Positions 42,283 to 51,940 are shown, counted from the first letter of the stretch. The stretch: DNA of 64,000 nucleotides from Pseudomonas sp. v388 (GCF_003935425.1 NZ_RHQN01000006.1:310001-374000), one strand, 5' to 3'. Notes: generated by a model from the sequence alone, not told the origin. Program-made: numbers and translations.

Positions 42283-42930
42283 ATGGATTTCAACCCGCTC
42301 GACCTCATCCTGCATCTCGACGTCTACCTCGACCTGCTGGTGACCAACTACGGCCCGTGGATCTACGCGATCCTGTTCATGGTGATCTTTTGCGAAACCG
42401 GGCTGGTGGTCATGCCTTTCCTGCCGGGCGATTCGTTGCTGTTCATCGCCGGCGCAGTGGCCGCGGGCGGCGGCATGGACCCGGTACTGCTGGCCGGCCT
42501 GCTGATGCTGGCGGCGATCCTTGGTGACAGCACCAACTACGTCGTCGGGCGCACCATCGGGGAGAAACTGTTCAACAACCCTCAGTCGAAAATCTTCCGC
42601 CGCGATTACCTGCTGCGCACCCACGACTTCTACTCCCGACATGGCGGCAAGACCGTGACCCTGGCGCGCTTCCTGCCGATCATCCGCACCTTCGCACCAT
42701 TCGTGGCAGGCGTCGGGCGGATGAACTACCCGCGTTTCCTGATGTTCAGTGTGCTGGGTTCAATCCTGTGGGTCGGCAGCCTCGTGACCCTGGGGTTCTT
42801 TTTCGGCAACGTGCCCTTCATCAAGCAGAACCTGACCTTGCTGGTGCTGGTCATCATCCTGCTGTCGTTGCTGCCGATGATCATCGGCGTGATCCGCAGC
42901 CGCACCAGCCGCTCCGTCGACGTGCTCTGA
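42283..42930 (+). CDS. DedA family membrane protein
   Basis: A 215-residue DedA protein, here without a fused domain. It shows the canonical FCETGLVVMPFLPGDSLLF with its acidic residue and LPGDS, GDSTNYVVGR, and the GRMNYPRFLMF and ARFLPIIRTFAPFVAGV segments, with five to six hydrophobic spans. DedA proteins take part in membrane homeostasis and flipping of undecaprenyl phosphate or phospholipids. The ATG at 42283 has AGGTG six bases upstream; a GTG two codons before is the alternative. It is followed at once by mtfA. Confidence 0.92.
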   Translation: MDFNPLDLILHLDVYLDLLVTNYGPWIYAILFMVIFCETGLVVMPFLPGDSLLFIAGAVAAGGGMDPVLLAGLLMLAAILGDSTNYVVGRTIGEKLFNNPQSKIFRRDYLLRTHDFYSRHGGKTVTLARFLPIIRTFAPFVAGVGRMNYPRFLMFSVLGSILWVGSLVTLGFFFGNVPFIKQNLTLLVLVIILLSLLPMIIGVIRSRTSRSVDVL

Positions 42931-42933
42931 AAT

Positions 42934-43770
42934 ATGTGGTCGCTGCGCACCTGGCGCCGGCAACGGATGCTGGCGAGGAATCCGGTCGCCCCTGAGCTGT
43001 GGCGCAGGATTCGCCAGCGCCTGCCGATGCTGGATGGCCTGAGCGATGAGCAGCTCGCGCGGCTGCGTGATGCGTGCGTGCTTTTCCTGCATGACAAGCA
43101 CCTCACCGCGCTGCCCGGCGTGGAGCTGGACGACGAGCAGCGGCTGTTTCTCGCGGCCCAGGCTCAATTGCCGCTGCTTGGCCTGGAGGACCTCGACTGG
43201 TATCAGGGTTTTCATGAAATCGTGCTCTACCCTGACGACTTCCGCAGCCCGCAACGCTACCGCGATGCCAGCGGCGTCGAGCATGAGTGGGACGGCGAGC
43301 ACAGCGGTGAAGCCTGGCTGCAGGGGCCGGTGATCCTCGCCTGGCCGGGCGTCTTGTCCAGCGGAGGCTGGGACGCCTACAACCTGGTGATCCACGAACT
43401 GGCGCACAAGCTCGACATGCTCAACGGCGACGCCAACGGCCTGCCGCCGCTGCACAGCGATATGAAGATCACCGAATGGGCCAGCGTGATGCAGGCTGCC
43501 TTCGACGATCTCAACCATCAACTGGACGCCCATCCCGACGTCGAAACCGTCATCGATCCTTACGCCGCCGAAGATCCGGCCGAATTCTTCGCCGTGACCA
43601 GCGAATACTTCTTCAGCGCGCCGGACCTGCTGCACGACGCCTACCCCAGGGTTTACCAGCAGCTGCGGGCGTTCTATCGACAGGACACGCTGGCCCGACT
43701 GCATGCCTTGCAGCAAGTCGATCCGGACTACGCCGGCCACGACCCGAGCCATCATCAGGGCCAGCACTGA
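42934..43770 (+). CDS. mtfA: Zinc-dependent peptidase MtfA
   Basis: M90-family zinc peptidase; in Escherichia coli MtfA binds the repressor Mlc and has aminopeptidase activity. The 278 residues contain the zinc motif HELAHKLD (HExxH, about residues 152-159) with the downstream acidic ligand in the AAEDPAEFFAVTSEYFF segment, and a preceding VILAWPGVLSSG. Only three bases separate it from the DedA gene, so the two are probably one transcript. Whether it regulates glucose uptake in Pseudomonas is not known; no Mlc homologue is seen here. Confidence 0.92.
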   Translation: MWSLRTWRRQRMLARNPVAPELWRRIRQRLPMLDGLSDEQLARLRDACVLFLHDKHLTALPGVELDDEQRLFLAAQAQLPLLGLEDLDWYQGFHEIVLYPDDFRSPQRYRDASGVEHEWDGEHSGEAWLQGPVILAWPGVLSSGGWDAYNLVIHELAHKLDMLNGDANGLPPLHSDMKITEWASVMQAAFDDLNHQLDAHPDVETVIDPYAAEDPAEFFAVTSEYFFSAPDLLHDAYPRVYQQLRAFYRQDTLARLHALQQVDPDYAGHDPSHHQGQH

Positions 43771-43875
43771 GCCAACGCGGTGCGTGGCATCACCGACGGA
43801 ATATGCCTATAATCCGGGCCACTTTTTGGCGGTTAGCGCCAATCTTTGTCTGGTCAACTATGGGGGCAATGCCCA

Positions 43876-44403
43876 ATGAGCTACAGCAAGATTCCTGCGG
43901 GCAAAGACCTGCCGAACGACATCTACGTCGCGATCGAAATCCCGGCCAACCACGCGCCGATCAAGTACGAAATCGACAAAGAATCCGATTGCCTGTTCGT
44001 TGACCGTTTCATGGCCACCCCGATGTTCTACCCGGCCAACTACGGTTTCATCCCCAACACTCTGGCTGACGACGGCGACCCGCTCGACGTGCTGGTCGTG
44101 ACCCCTTACCCGGTCGCTCCAGGCTCGGTGATCCGCGCTCGTCCGGTCGGCATCCTGAACATGACCGACGACGGCGGCGGCGACGCCAAAGTCATCGCAG
44201 TTCCACACGACAAGCTGTCGCAGCTGTACGTCGACGTGAAAGAGTACACCGACCTGCCTCCACTGTTGCTGGAGCAGATCAAGCACTTCTTCGAGAACTA
44301 CAAGGATCTCGAGAAAGGCAAATGGGTGAAGATCGAAGGTTGGGGCGACGCTGAAGCGGCCCGCGCCGAGATCCTGAAATCGGTTGAAGCCTACAAAGGC
44401 TGA
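43876..44403 (+). CDS. ppa: Inorganic pyrophosphatase
   Basis: Family I soluble pyrophosphatase, 175 residues, hydrolysing PPi to drive biosynthesis. The conserved active-site segments are visible: [36 protein letters not shown] with the metal-binding Asp residues, and [13 protein letters not shown]. The ATG at 43876 starts the usual [16 protein letters not shown]; the frame upstream is not coding. Its promoter region contains TATAAT at 43809-43814 in the sequence CTATAATCCGGG, a good -10 box. Confidence 0.97.
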   Translation: MSYSKIPAGKDLPNDIYVAIEIPANHAPIKYEIDKESDCLFVDRFMATPMFYPANYGFIPNTLADDGDPLDVLVVTPYPVAPGSVIRARPVGILNMTDDGGGDAKVIAVPHDKLSQLYVDVKEYTDLPPLLLEQIKHFFENYKDLEKGKWVKIEGWGDAEAARAEILKSVEAYKG

Positions 44404-44772
44404 TTCCCGGTTTTACCGTTCGGGATGCCTGACCCCAGGTGTCCTGCAACGCCCCGCTCACCTCCGCACCATCCCCCGCGCGGCACCCTGAACGAAGAAC
44501 AGCGTTTACCTGCGCCTGCCGCCATCCATCCCTTCACGATTAAAAATGCGTTTGCATCCGCCGGCAGTCGCAACGCTGAATAAACACTGCGTTACTACGG
44601 CAACACCGCGCCCACGCCCACAGACATGTCTGCTGTGAAATGAAAATTCAGGAAACTGCCTACACGAGATTCGCCTTCTCTGTAGTCCGCTAAACCGTGC
44701 CCACGAAAGACACCGCCGCTTTGAACGCCTCGTTCATTTAAACGGGCTCGCTGCCTCCGTAAAATTCGGTCC
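44404..44772 (+). promoter_or_regulatory. Regulatory region before the S24 repressor (promoter and possible operator)
   Basis: No gene is seen in these 369 bases. The last 50 hold a sigma-70-like promoter: TTTAAA (44737-44742), a 17-base spacer and TAAAAT (44760-44765). Only seven bases separate the -10 box from the ATG at 44773, so the message probably starts at or next to the ATG. Just upstream, overlapping the region before -35, is the palindrome GAACG-CCT-CGTTC at 44723-44735, a candidate operator for the repressor itself. Confidence 0.5.
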
Positions 44773-45504
44773 ATGAATACATCAGGTGATCGACTACGCA
44801 TCCTCCTGCGGGAGTGCCATCTCAGCGCGACGGATTTTGCGGCCAATCGCAAGATCACGCCGCAGCACGTGAACAACTGGTTCAAGCGCGGCGTGCCCAT
44901 GGCGCGGCTCGATGAGGTGGCTGAACTGTTGACCGTCAACGCTCGCTGGCTGCGAACGGGCGAAGGCCCCAAGCACCCGACAGACCCGGCCAACGAAAAC
45001 ACCGGCGGCGATACTCAGGTCGCCATCCACCAAGGTCGCCATCTGGCGCGCGGCGACGTGGAAATCCAGATATTCAAGGAAGTGGAATCCACACCCGGTG
45101 CCGGAAGAACCGTACTGACCGAAGCCCCCGGCCAGAAAATCCGCCTGCCTCTGCAGCCGCTGCAAACCCTGGGCATCGACCCGAAAAACTGCTTGTGCGT
45201 GGTAATGGTCGGCAGCAGCATGGCCGACAAAATCCAGGACGGCTCATTGCTGGCCGTGGACCGTAGCCAGACCCAGGTCATCGACGGGGAAATGTACGCA
45301 CTTGAGCACGGCGGCATCCTGCGCGTGCGCTACGTCTATCGCCTGCCCAACGGTGGCCTGCGCCTGCGCAGTCACAACCATAGCGAATACCCGGACGAGC
45401 TGTTTACCGCTCAGGAAATGGAGCAACAACACCTGAACATGCTGGGCTGGGTCTTCTGGTGGTCAACCTTCAACCAGCGCCGCAACACCCTGCTGCTGCG
45501 CTGA
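44773..45504 (+). CDS. S24-family (LexA/phage-type) transcriptional repressor with a substituted catalytic residue
   Basis: A 243-residue repressor with an N-terminal helix-turn-helix (about 5-65, LSATDFAANRKITPQHVNNW), a linker and a C-terminal S24 peptidase-like domain (about 100-225). The serine of the catalytic pair is Ser149 in MVGSSMADKIQDGSLL. The lysine of LexA and UmuD lies 37 residues after the serine; here residue 186 is Arg (GGILRVRYVYRL). A possible Ala-Gly cleavage site is at 110-111 (STPGAG). If the Lys is truly missing, the protein should not cut itself after DNA damage and would be a constant repressor. It is similar to PrtR-like regulators of bacteriocin loci, but no prtN or tail genes are present in this window. 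No ribosome-binding sequence is visible, in keeping with a leaderless message. Confidence 0.8.
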   Translation: MNTSGDRLRILLRECHLSATDFAANRKITPQHVNNWFKRGVPMARLDEVAELLTVNARWLRTGEGPKHPTDPANENTGGDTQVAIHQGRHLARGDVEIQIFKEVESTPGAGRTVLTEAPGQKIRLPLQPLQTLGIDPKNCLCVVMVGSSMADKIQDGSLLAVDRSQTQVIDGEMYALEHGGILRVRYVYRLPNGGLRLRSHNHSEYPDELFTAQEMEQQHLNMLGWVFWWSTFNQRRNTLLLR

Positions 45505-45959
45505 CCCTGCGCCAGCAAATGTTACAAACCACTTCAATACTGGGCATCCTGGAAAAACCCCAGTATCCTCTGCCCACCCACGGCATCGGCGCCCCGCCCC
45601 GATGCCAAACACGGCGAACGACACATTTGCCCTGTTCTTTTCCGGCGTCCCTTGCGGATGCACCTGTTAAAGGCGATTGCGGTTTACCAAAAATAAACCA
45701 AGACCGTCCTTGAGAAGCCGGCCACAAGCCGGCTTTTTAATGCCTGCCATTTCGATCGTTTTCGCCGTATGCCCCTGCCTATTCGCGACCTCGTAGCCAG
45801 CTTGCTGTCGAGGTATGTTGAAGACCCAAAGGCCGTGGGTTCCAAGCAAGATGTTTCAACGCATGGATACAACAGGTCGTAAAAGCGATACATATCTACC
45901 GATCCAGTGAAAACAGAGAGGAATAAAATGGTCGCCTCCTCTCTGACGGACGCGTTTCC
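45505..45959. other. 455-base region between the S24 repressor and the broken DUF1016 gene
   Basis: No gene can be defended. It contains an inverted repeat ATACTGGG / CCCAGTAT at about 45536-45567, a terminator at 45715-45735, and a fragment of REP family A (GTAGCCAGCTTGCTG) at about 45795-45810. A 64-codon open frame from 45519 has no family, and its codons look random. The region before the terminator could encode a small RNA; nothing proves it. Confidence 0.4.
45715..45735 (+). terminator. Rho-independent terminator
   Basis: Stem AAGCCGGC (45715-45722) and GCCGGCTT (45728-45735) with loop CACAA, followed by TTTAA. This is a textbook terminator on the plus strand, 210 bases after the S24 repressor gene, so either the repressor mRNA has a long 3' end or a separate short transcript ends here. 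Confidence 0.8.
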
Positions 45960-46957
45960 ATGGCTGACGAACCTCAACTCAATCGCTTCGATGAAGTAAT
46001 TGCCTTGATCCACAGCGCTCGACAGCGAGCGGTGCAAGCGGTCAATACTCACTTGATCGAGCTGTACTGGCAGGTTGGCGGCTACATAGCCGCAAGATCG
46101 AGAACGCTGAATGGGGGGACGCGGTTGTCGCCCAACTGGCCGAGCACCTGGCTTACACACAACCGGGATTGCGGGGGTTTACCCGTCGCAACCTGTTCCG
46201 CATGCGGCAATTCTACGAGACTTATCGTGGCGACGAGAAAGTGTCAGCAGTGCTGACACAATTGCCATGGACCCACCATCTGATCATCGTCGGACAGAGC
46301 AAACGGCCGGAAGAGCGTGAGTTTTATATGCGCATGGCGATTCAGGAAAAATGGTCAAGCCGCGAACTGGAACGCCAGTTCAAGGCGGCCCTGTTCGAGC
46401 GCAGCGTCACCCAGCCCGTGCGCGCCTCGGCGGTGCTCAAGCAAACGCGGCCGTCGGCGCTCGAGGTGTTTCGTGATGCCTACATGGTGGAGTTTCTGGA
46501 TCTGCCCACCGGCCACGCCGAAGCCGATCTGCATCGAGGGCTGTTGCATCGCCTCAAGGATTTCCTGAACGAACTGGGCCGGGATTTCTGCTTTGTTGGT
46601 TCCGAATACCCTGTACAGGTCGGCGGCAGGGATTTTGCGCTGGATTTGTTGTTCTTCCATCGTGGGCTCAATTGCCTGATCGCTATCGAACTCAAAGTGG
46701 GCCGTTTCGAGCCCGAATACCTCGGGAAACTGGGCTTCTATCTCGAAGCGCTGGACCAGACCGAACGCAAGCCTCATGAAAACCCGGCCATCGGCGTGCT
46801 GCTGTGCGCCAGCAAGGAAGACGAAGTGGTGGAATTCGCGCTCAACCGTTCGCTGTCGCCTGCACTGATCGCCGAGTACCAGACACGGCTGCCGGACAAG
46901 GAACTGCTGCAGGCCAAGCTGCATGAGTTCTACGCCTTGAACACGGCGCAGGAGTAA
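45960..46957 (+). pseudogene. DUF1016/PDDEXK nuclease-domain protein (YhcG family), frameshifted
   Basis: Two overlapping frames together spell one DUF1016 protein of about 332 residues. The first (from 45960) gives MADEPQLNRFDEVIALIHSA up to LYWQVGGYI; the second carries RKIENAEWGDAVVAQLAEHL, GFTRRNLFRMRQFYETYRG, the WTHHLIIVGQ and EKWSSRELERQF motifs, and the C-terminal PDDEXK-type domain with FALDLLFFHRGLNCLIAIELK. The frames join at about 46088-46091, where ATAGC stands where ATAAGC would keep the frame: a one-base deletion. The protein would end early at 46256. A sequencing error is possible. In other bacteria such proteins occur near restriction-modification loci and phage-defence islands. 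Confidence 0.8.
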
Positions 46958-47028
46958 AAGCGGCGCAGATGCCTTACGCTTGCTTCCTTCTCACCTGCCT
47001 GACAGCCTTTGCACAGCCGGAGCCGCCC

Positions 47029-48204
47029 ATGCCCCAAGACAAAGATCCCCGCGCTCACACCGCTCTGTCGCAACTCGGCCGTAGCGCCAGCAGCGGGCCT
47101 GGGCTGGCGGTCAACCCGCCGGTGGTTCGCCTCAGCACGGTGCTGTTCGACAGTCTGGAGAGTTTGCGGCAAGCCGAAGCGCGGACCGCAGGCCCGCAGC
47201 GGTCACTGACCTACGGCGCCAACGGCAACCCGACGGCGTTCGCCTTGCAGGATCTGATCACCGAACTGGAAAGCGCCCACGGCACCTGCCTGTACCCGAC
47301 AGGTCTGGCGGCGGTTGCGCAAATGTTTCAGGCCTTCCTGCGCCCTGGAGATCATGTTCTGATCACTGATTCGGTATACGGGCCGGTACGGCGCCTGGCG
47401 CGTACGATGCTGACTGCTTTCGCCATCGAATTCGACTACTACACGGCCGATGGCAGCGACATCGAAACACTGCTCAAACCCAACACCCGCATGATCTACG
47501 CCGAGGTACCGGGCTCACAGACCTACACCATGTGCGACCTGCCCGCGCTGTCGCGCCTGTGCAAGTCGCGAGATTTGCTCCTGGCTGTGGACAACTCCTG
47601 GGGCTCAGGTGTGCTGTTCAAGCCGCTGGAACTGGGCGCGGATATCTCGCTGATGGCGCTGACCAAATATATCGCCGGCCATTCGGATGTGATGATGGGC
47701 AGCGTCAGCACCACCGAAACCCATTGGCCGGTGCTCAAAGCCATGGGCACCGCCGTCGGCAATACCGTGAGCCCGGACGATGCCTATCTGGTACTGCGCG
47801 GCGCCCGCAGCCTCGCCGCACGCATGGACATGCATGAGCGTCATGCGATGCTGGTGGCTGAATGGCTGCAGGCCCAGGATCAGGTCGCGCGGGTGTTGTA
47901 CCCGGCATTGCCAAGCCACCCTGGGCACGCTCTCTGGAAGCGTGACTTCCATGGTTGCAACGGCTTGCTCAGCTTCGAGTTCAAAACCAGCGAACGAGAG
48001 GTGCTGGACCGTTTCGTCGGCGCGCTGAAGCTGTTTGGCATCGGCTATTCGTGGGGTGGTTTCGAGAGCCTGGTCACCGAAGTGGAACATCACGGCCTTA
48101 CAAATCGTTACGGACCCATGTTGCGCCTGCAGATCGGGCTGGAAAGCCCGCTAGACTTGATCGCCGACCTGCAGCAAGGCTTCGCGGCGGCGGCAGCACG
48201 CTAG
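47029..48204 (+). CDS. metC: Cystathionine beta-lyase MetC-type
   Basis: PLP enzyme of the Cys/Met metabolism family, splitting cystathionine to homocysteine, pyruvate and ammonia. The 391 residues have the typical pattern: [35 protein letters not shown], and the PLP lysine in [19 protein letters not shown], and they end in a conserved C-terminal segment [15 protein letters not shown]. The ATG at 47029 follows GGAGCC; a longer frame begins at 46969. It stands between the broken DUF1016 gene and xseB. Confidence 0.92.
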   Translation: MPQDKDPRAHTALSQLGRSASSGPGLAVNPPVVRLSTVLFDSLESLRQAEARTAGPQRSLTYGANGNPTAFALQDLITELESAHGTCLYPTGLAAVAQMFQAFLRPGDHVLITDSVYGPVRRLARTMLTAFAIEFDYYTADGSDIETLLKPNTRMIYAEVPGSQTYTMCDLPALSRLCKSRDLLLAVDNSWGSGVLFKPLELGADISLMALTKYIAGHSDVMMGSVSTTETHWPVLKAMGTAVGNTVSPDDAYLVLRGARSLAARMDMHERHAMLVAEWLQAQDQVARVLYPALPSHPGHALWKRDFHGCNGLLSFEFKTSEREVLDRFVGALKLFGIGYSWGGFESLVTEVEHHGLTNRYGPMLRLQIGLESPLDLIADLQQGFAAAAAR

Positions 48205-48272
48205 TCGTCGTTTGCCCCAAAGCCTTGGCTCTGCTAGTGTCGCGCGGTTTAGTCTCTACCGGAATTGCCCCC

Positions 48273-48515
48273 ATGGCCCGCAAGAAACCTGCACTGGATT
48301 TCGAACAGTCCCTCGCTGATCTGCAAACGCTGGTGGAGCGTCTGGAGAACGGCGAGCTGTCGCTGGAAGACTCCCTGACCGCTTTCGAGCAAGGCGTGCG
48401 CCTGACCCGCGATTGCCAGAACGCGCTGGCGCAGGCCGAGCAGAAGGTTCAGGTGCTGCTGGAGCGCGACGGCGAGCTGGCCGAAGAGCCTTTCGACGCG
48501 GAACAACCCGAATGA
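48273..48515 (+). CDS. xseB: Exodeoxyribonuclease VII small subunit
   Basis: An 80-residue subunit of exonuclease VII, which degrades single-stranded DNA. The pattern [20 protein letters not shown] and [20 protein letters not shown] is the XseB signature. The stop overlaps the ispA start by four bases (ATGA), so xseB-ispA-dxs is probably one operon, as is usual. Confidence 0.97.
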   Translation: MARKKPALDFEQSLADLQTLVERLENGELSLEDSLTAFEQGVRLTRDCQNALAQAEQKVQVLLERDGELAEEPFDAEQPE

Positions 48516-49399
48516 TTGCAAGCTATCAGGCCCTGAGCCAGAACCGTGTCAATGCAGCGCTCGATGGTTTGTTCACAGCTCCCAGCCCGGAACTCGATCG
48601 TCTCTATGACGCCATGCGCTACAGCGTGATGAATGGCGGCAAGCGCGTTCGCCCGTTGCTGGCCTATGCGGCATGCGAGGCGCTGGGCGGCGTCGCCGAG
48701 GACGCCAATGGTGCGGCCTGCGCGGTGGAACTGATTCATGCCTACTCGCTGGTTCATGACGATCTACCGGCCATGGACGACGACGATCTGCGTCGCGGCC
48801 AGCCCACGACCCACAAGGCGTTCGATGAGGCTTGCGCGATTCTGGCGGGCGACGGGCTGCAGAGCATGGCCTTCAGTGCCCTGCTCGACCCGAATCTGAG
48901 CTCCCGCGACGCCGAAACCCGGCTGGCGATGGTGCACGCCTTGGCGCAAGCCGCCGGACCGGCCGGCATGGTGGGCGGTCAGGCCATCGACCTTGGCTCG
49001 GTCGGCGTCAAGCTGGATCAGACCGCGCTCGAATACATGCATCGGCACAAGACCGGCGCGCTGATCGAGGCCAGTGTGCGCCTGGGCGCCCTGGCCAGCG
49101 GACGGGCAGACCCGATCCGCCTGGAAGCCTTGCAGGTTTACGCCCGCGCCGTGGGCCTGGCGTTTCAGGTGCAGGACGATATCCTCGATGTGGAAAGCGA
49201 CACTGCAACCCTGGGCAAGCGTCAGGGAGCGGACATCGCACGCGACAAGCCAACCTACCCGGCGTTGCTGGGCCTGGCTGCCGCCAAAGACTATGCTGTG
49301 GAATTGCGTGATCAGGCGCTGCATGCCCTGAGTGCCTTTGACGAAGCTGCGGAACCTTTACGCCAGCTGGCGCGCTATATCGTCGAGCGCCGTAACTGA
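48512..49399 (+). CDS. ispA: Farnesyl diphosphate synthase
   Basis: Condenses isopentenyl and dimethylallyl diphosphate to farnesyl diphosphate, the C15 precursor of undecaprenyl phosphate, quinones and haem-O side chains. The 295 residues have both aspartate-rich motifs, [10 protein letters not shown] (first) and DDILDVESD (second), and YRLVHDDLP-like entry as YSLVHDDLP. The ATG at 48512 overlaps the xseB stop. dxs follows after a 160-base gap. Confidence 0.96.
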   Translation: MIASYQALSQNRVNAALDGLFTAPSPELDRLYDAMRYSVMNGGKRVRPLLAYAACEALGGVAEDANGAACAVELIHAYSLVHDDLPAMDDDDLRRGQPTTHKAFDEACAILAGDGLQSMAFSALLDPNLSSRDAETRLAMVHALAQAAGPAGMVGGQAIDLGSVGVKLDQTALEYMHRHKTGALIEASVRLGALASGRADPIRLEALQVYARAVGLAFQVQDDILDVESDTATLGKRQGADIARDKPTYPALLGLAAAKDYAVELRDQALHALSAFDEAAEPLRQLARYIVERRN

Positions 49400-49559
49400 T
49401 CATGACCCGTTGCCGGAGACAGGATGAATCAACCGGCTTCCGTCCTGTCACAGACATTGCACCCTTGATACTCCCCGCGCGTTGTACTGACGCGGTTCAT
49501 GGGCAGCTTACGATGCATAAGGTAAACTGCCGCCTCTTTTACTTATAACGATTCGCCTG

Positions 49560-51455
49560 ATGCCCACGACGTTCAAAGAGATTCCCCGCGAGCGCCCGAT
49601 TACGCCGTTGCTCGACCGCGCAAATACGCCGGACGGGCTGCGCCGCCTGGGCGAAGCCGAGCTGGAGACCCTGGCCGATGAACTGCGCCTGGAACTCCTC
49701 TACTCCGTTGGCCAGACAGGAGGGCATTTCGGTGCCGGCCTCGGCGTCATCGAGCTGACCATCGCTCTGCACTACGTGTTCGACACCCCGGATGACCGTC
49801 TGGTGTGGGACGTTGGCCATCAAGCCTATCCGCACAAGATCCTCACCGGCCGCCGCGATCGGATGCCGACACTGCGCCAGAAGGACGGTGTCGCGGCGTT
49901 CCCGCGCCGTAGCGAGAGCGAGTACGACACGTTCGGCGTTGGACACTCCAGCACCTCGATCAGCGCCGCCCTCGGCATGGCGATCGCCGCGCGATTGCAG
50001 GGCAGCGAACGCAAGTCCATCGCCGTGATCGGTGACGGTGCGCTGACCGCCGGCATGGCCTTCGAGGCGCTCAACCATGCGCCGGAAGTCGCCGCCGACA
50101 TGCTGGTGATCCTCAACGACAACGACATGTCGATTTCGCGCAACGTGGGCGGACTGTCGAATTATCTGGCCAAGATCCTTTCCAGCCGCACCTACAGCAG
50201 CATGCGTGAAGGCAGCAAGAAGGTGCTGTCGCGGCTGCCCGGTGCCTGGGAAATTGCCCGTCGCACCGAGGAATATGCCAAAGGCATGCTGGTTCCCGGC
50301 ACGCTGTTCGAAGAACTGGGCTGGAACTACATTGGCCCTATCGACGGCCACGACCTGCCGACGCTCATTGCCACGCTGCGCAACATGCGCGATCTCAAGG
50401 GGCCGCAGTTCCTGCACGTGGTGACCAAGAAAGGCAAAGGCTTCGCGCCGGCGGAAGTCGATCCGATCGGCTACCACGCCATCACCAAGCTGGAACCCCT
50501 CGACGCGCCGGTGGCGGCCCCGAAAAAAGCCGGTGGCCCGAAGTATTCTGCGGTGTTCGGCCAGTGGCTGTGCGACATGGCCAAGGCCGACGCTCGACTG
50601 GTCGGCATCACGCCTGCCATGAAGGAAGGTTCGGACCTGGTGGCGTTCAGCGAGCGCTTTCCCAAGCGTTACTTCGACGTCGCGATCGCCGAGCAACACG
50701 CTGTCACCCTGGCAGCCGGCATGGCCTGTGAGGGCAGCAAGCCAGTGGTTGCCATCTACTCGACCTTCCTGCAACGCGGCTATGACCAGTTGGTGCACGA
50801 CGTCGCGGTCCAGAATCTGGACGTGCTGTTCGCCATCGACCGCGCCGGTCTGGTGGGGGAAGACGGCCCGACCCACGCCGGCAGTTTCGATTTGTCGTAC
50901 CTGCGCTGCATCCCCGGCATGGTCATCATGGCTCCGAGCGATGAGAACGAGTTGCGCAAGATGCTCAGCACCGGTTACCTGCATGCTGGTCCCGCTGCCG
51001 TACGCTACCCGCGCGGCACCGGCCCGAACGCAAGCATCGACGAGAGTCTGGACCCGCTGGAAATCGGCAAGGGCATTGTCCGTCGCGAAGGCCAGGGTGT
51101 CGCCATTCTGGTGTTTGGTGTGCAATTGACCGATGCGCTGGTGGTGGCTGAAAAGCTCGATGCCACTGTTATCGACATGCGTTTCGTCAAACCGTTGGAC
51201 GAAGCACTGGTGCGCGATGCAGCGGCCAACCACGAGCTGCTGGTCACCCTCGAAGAAAACGCCATCATGGGCGGCGCCGGTGCGGCGGTCAGCGAGTTCC
51301 TGGCTCGGGAAAACATCCTGAAATCCGTGCTGCACCTGGGCTTGCCGGACGTCTACGTCGAACATGCCAAGCCGGCACAGATGCTGGCCGAATGCGGGCT
51401 GGATGCCGCCGGTATCGAAGCGGCGATCAATGAGCGGCTGGTGTTGATCGGCTGA
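49560..51455 (+). CDS. dxs: 1-deoxy-D-xylulose-5-phosphate synthase
   Basis: First enzyme of the MEP isoprenoid pathway: condenses pyruvate and glyceraldehyde-3-phosphate using thiamine diphosphate. The 631 residues contain [15 protein letters not shown] and [19 protein letters not shown] (the ThDP-binding GDG motif), the transketolase central domain with [19 protein letters not shown] and a C-terminal transketolase domain. Length is normal. It feeds isopentenyl diphosphate for IspA just upstream. Confidence 0.97.
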   Translation: MPTTFKEIPRERPITPLLDRANTPDGLRRLGEAELETLADELRLELLYSVGQTGGHFGAGLGVIELTIALHYVFDTPDDRLVWDVGHQAYPHKILTGRRDRMPTLRQKDGVAAFPRRSESEYDTFGVGHSSTSISAALGMAIAARLQGSERKSIAVIGDGALTAGMAFEALNHAPEVAADMLVILNDNDMSISRNVGGLSNYLAKILSSRTYSSMREGSKKVLSRLPGAWEIARRTEEYAKGMLVPGTLFEELGWNYIGPIDGHDLPTLIATLRNMRDLKGPQFLHVVTKKGKGFAPAEVDPIGYHAITKLEPLDAPVAAPKKAGGPKYSAVFGQWLCDMAKADARLVGITPAMKEGSDLVAFSERFPKRYFDVAIAEQHAVTLAAGMACEGSKPVVAIYSTFLQRGYDQLVHDVAVQNLDVLFAIDRAGLVGEDGPTHAGSFDLSYLRCIPGMVIMAPSDENELRKMLSTGYLHAGPAAVRYPRGTGPNASIDESLDPLEIGKGIVRREGQGVAILVFGVQLTDALVVAEKLDATVIDMRFVKPLDEALVRDAAANHELLVTLEENAIMGGAGAAVSEFLARENILKSVLHLGLPDVYVEHAKPAQMLAECGLDAAGIEAAINERLVLIG

Positions 51456-51470
51456 TTGATCTCAGAACTC

Positions 51471-51505
51471 TTCGCCAGCGGGCGGCGATCCGTCTTGCTG
51501 GCGAA
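51471..51505. terminator. Hairpin between converging dxs and the membrane-protein gene (REP family A remnant)
   Basis: TTCGCCAGC (51471-51479) and GCTGGCGAA (51497-51505) form a nine-base stem with a 17-base loop. The arms are the ends of the family A REP sequence, so this is probably a shrunken REP unit that now sits between two converging genes. Confidence 0.5.
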
Positions 51506-51520
51506 TAGGGCGCGACACAG

Positions 51521-51940
51521 TCAACCCAGCTGCCGAGGAACTCGGTAGAGATAAAACAGCACCACACTCGAAAGCGCCAGTAACCACACTGGCACTGCTT
51601 CCAGTCCGATGAAAGCGGCGAATGCTGCGATCCAGGCGGGGAGCCCGGCATACAGCAGAGCGACTCGGCGCACTGCCGCCAGCCTCAACCAGGCCGGAAG
51701 TTCTTCCGTCGTGCCCAGTGCGGAACCCGTCGCACTCAGTGCCCGCTTGTAGGCCCCAAACGGCTTGAGACTGAGAAACATCGAGCCAATGCCGGCGAGG
51801 AATATCGGCATCGCCAGCATCGGGATGAGCGGTTCCTCCAGATCAAAAAACACACACACCACCAACAGCGGCGCAAGCGCCAGGCCCAGCAGTTGCCACC
51901 AGGCCACTCCCAGCCGACGCCGGACCTGGCCGCGTGTCAC
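51521..51940 (-). CDS. Small membrane protein, unknown function
   Basis: A 139-residue protein with four predicted membrane helices ([52 protein letters not shown] and [16 protein letters not shown]). It starts with GTG at 51940, and this GTG overlaps the ribA stop codon (GTGA), which indicates translational coupling. I do not recognise the family. Being coupled to a riboflavin gene makes a link with flavin or lipid metabolism possible, but there is no direct evidence. Confidence 0.75.
   Translation of the reverse strand: MTRGQVRRRLGVAWWQLLGLALAPLLVVCVFFDLEEPLIPMLAMPIFLAGIGSMFLSLKPFGAYKRALSATGSALGTTEELPAWLRLAAVRRVALLYAGLPAWIAAFAAFIGLEAVPVWLLALSSVVLFYLYRVPRQLG

Noticed and set aside
44404-44430. 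A terminator after ppa (TCCCG...CGGGA)
   Set aside because: The stem is only five bases and no U tract follows, so it is not safe to call.
45519-45713. A 64-codon open frame after the S24 repressor
   Set aside because: It has no ribosome-binding site, no recognisable motif and an odd composition (many Pro, Arg, Thr), and it ends inside the stem region before the terminator. It is more likely non-coding.
45684-46160. A 158-residue minus-strand frame over the DUF1016 gene start
   Set aside because: It overlaps the clearly recognisable DUF1016 N-terminus on the other strand and resembles no family.
49539-51365. A 608-residue open frame on the minus strand across dxs
   Set aside because: Antisense shadow of dxs for the same reason. 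No family resemblance.
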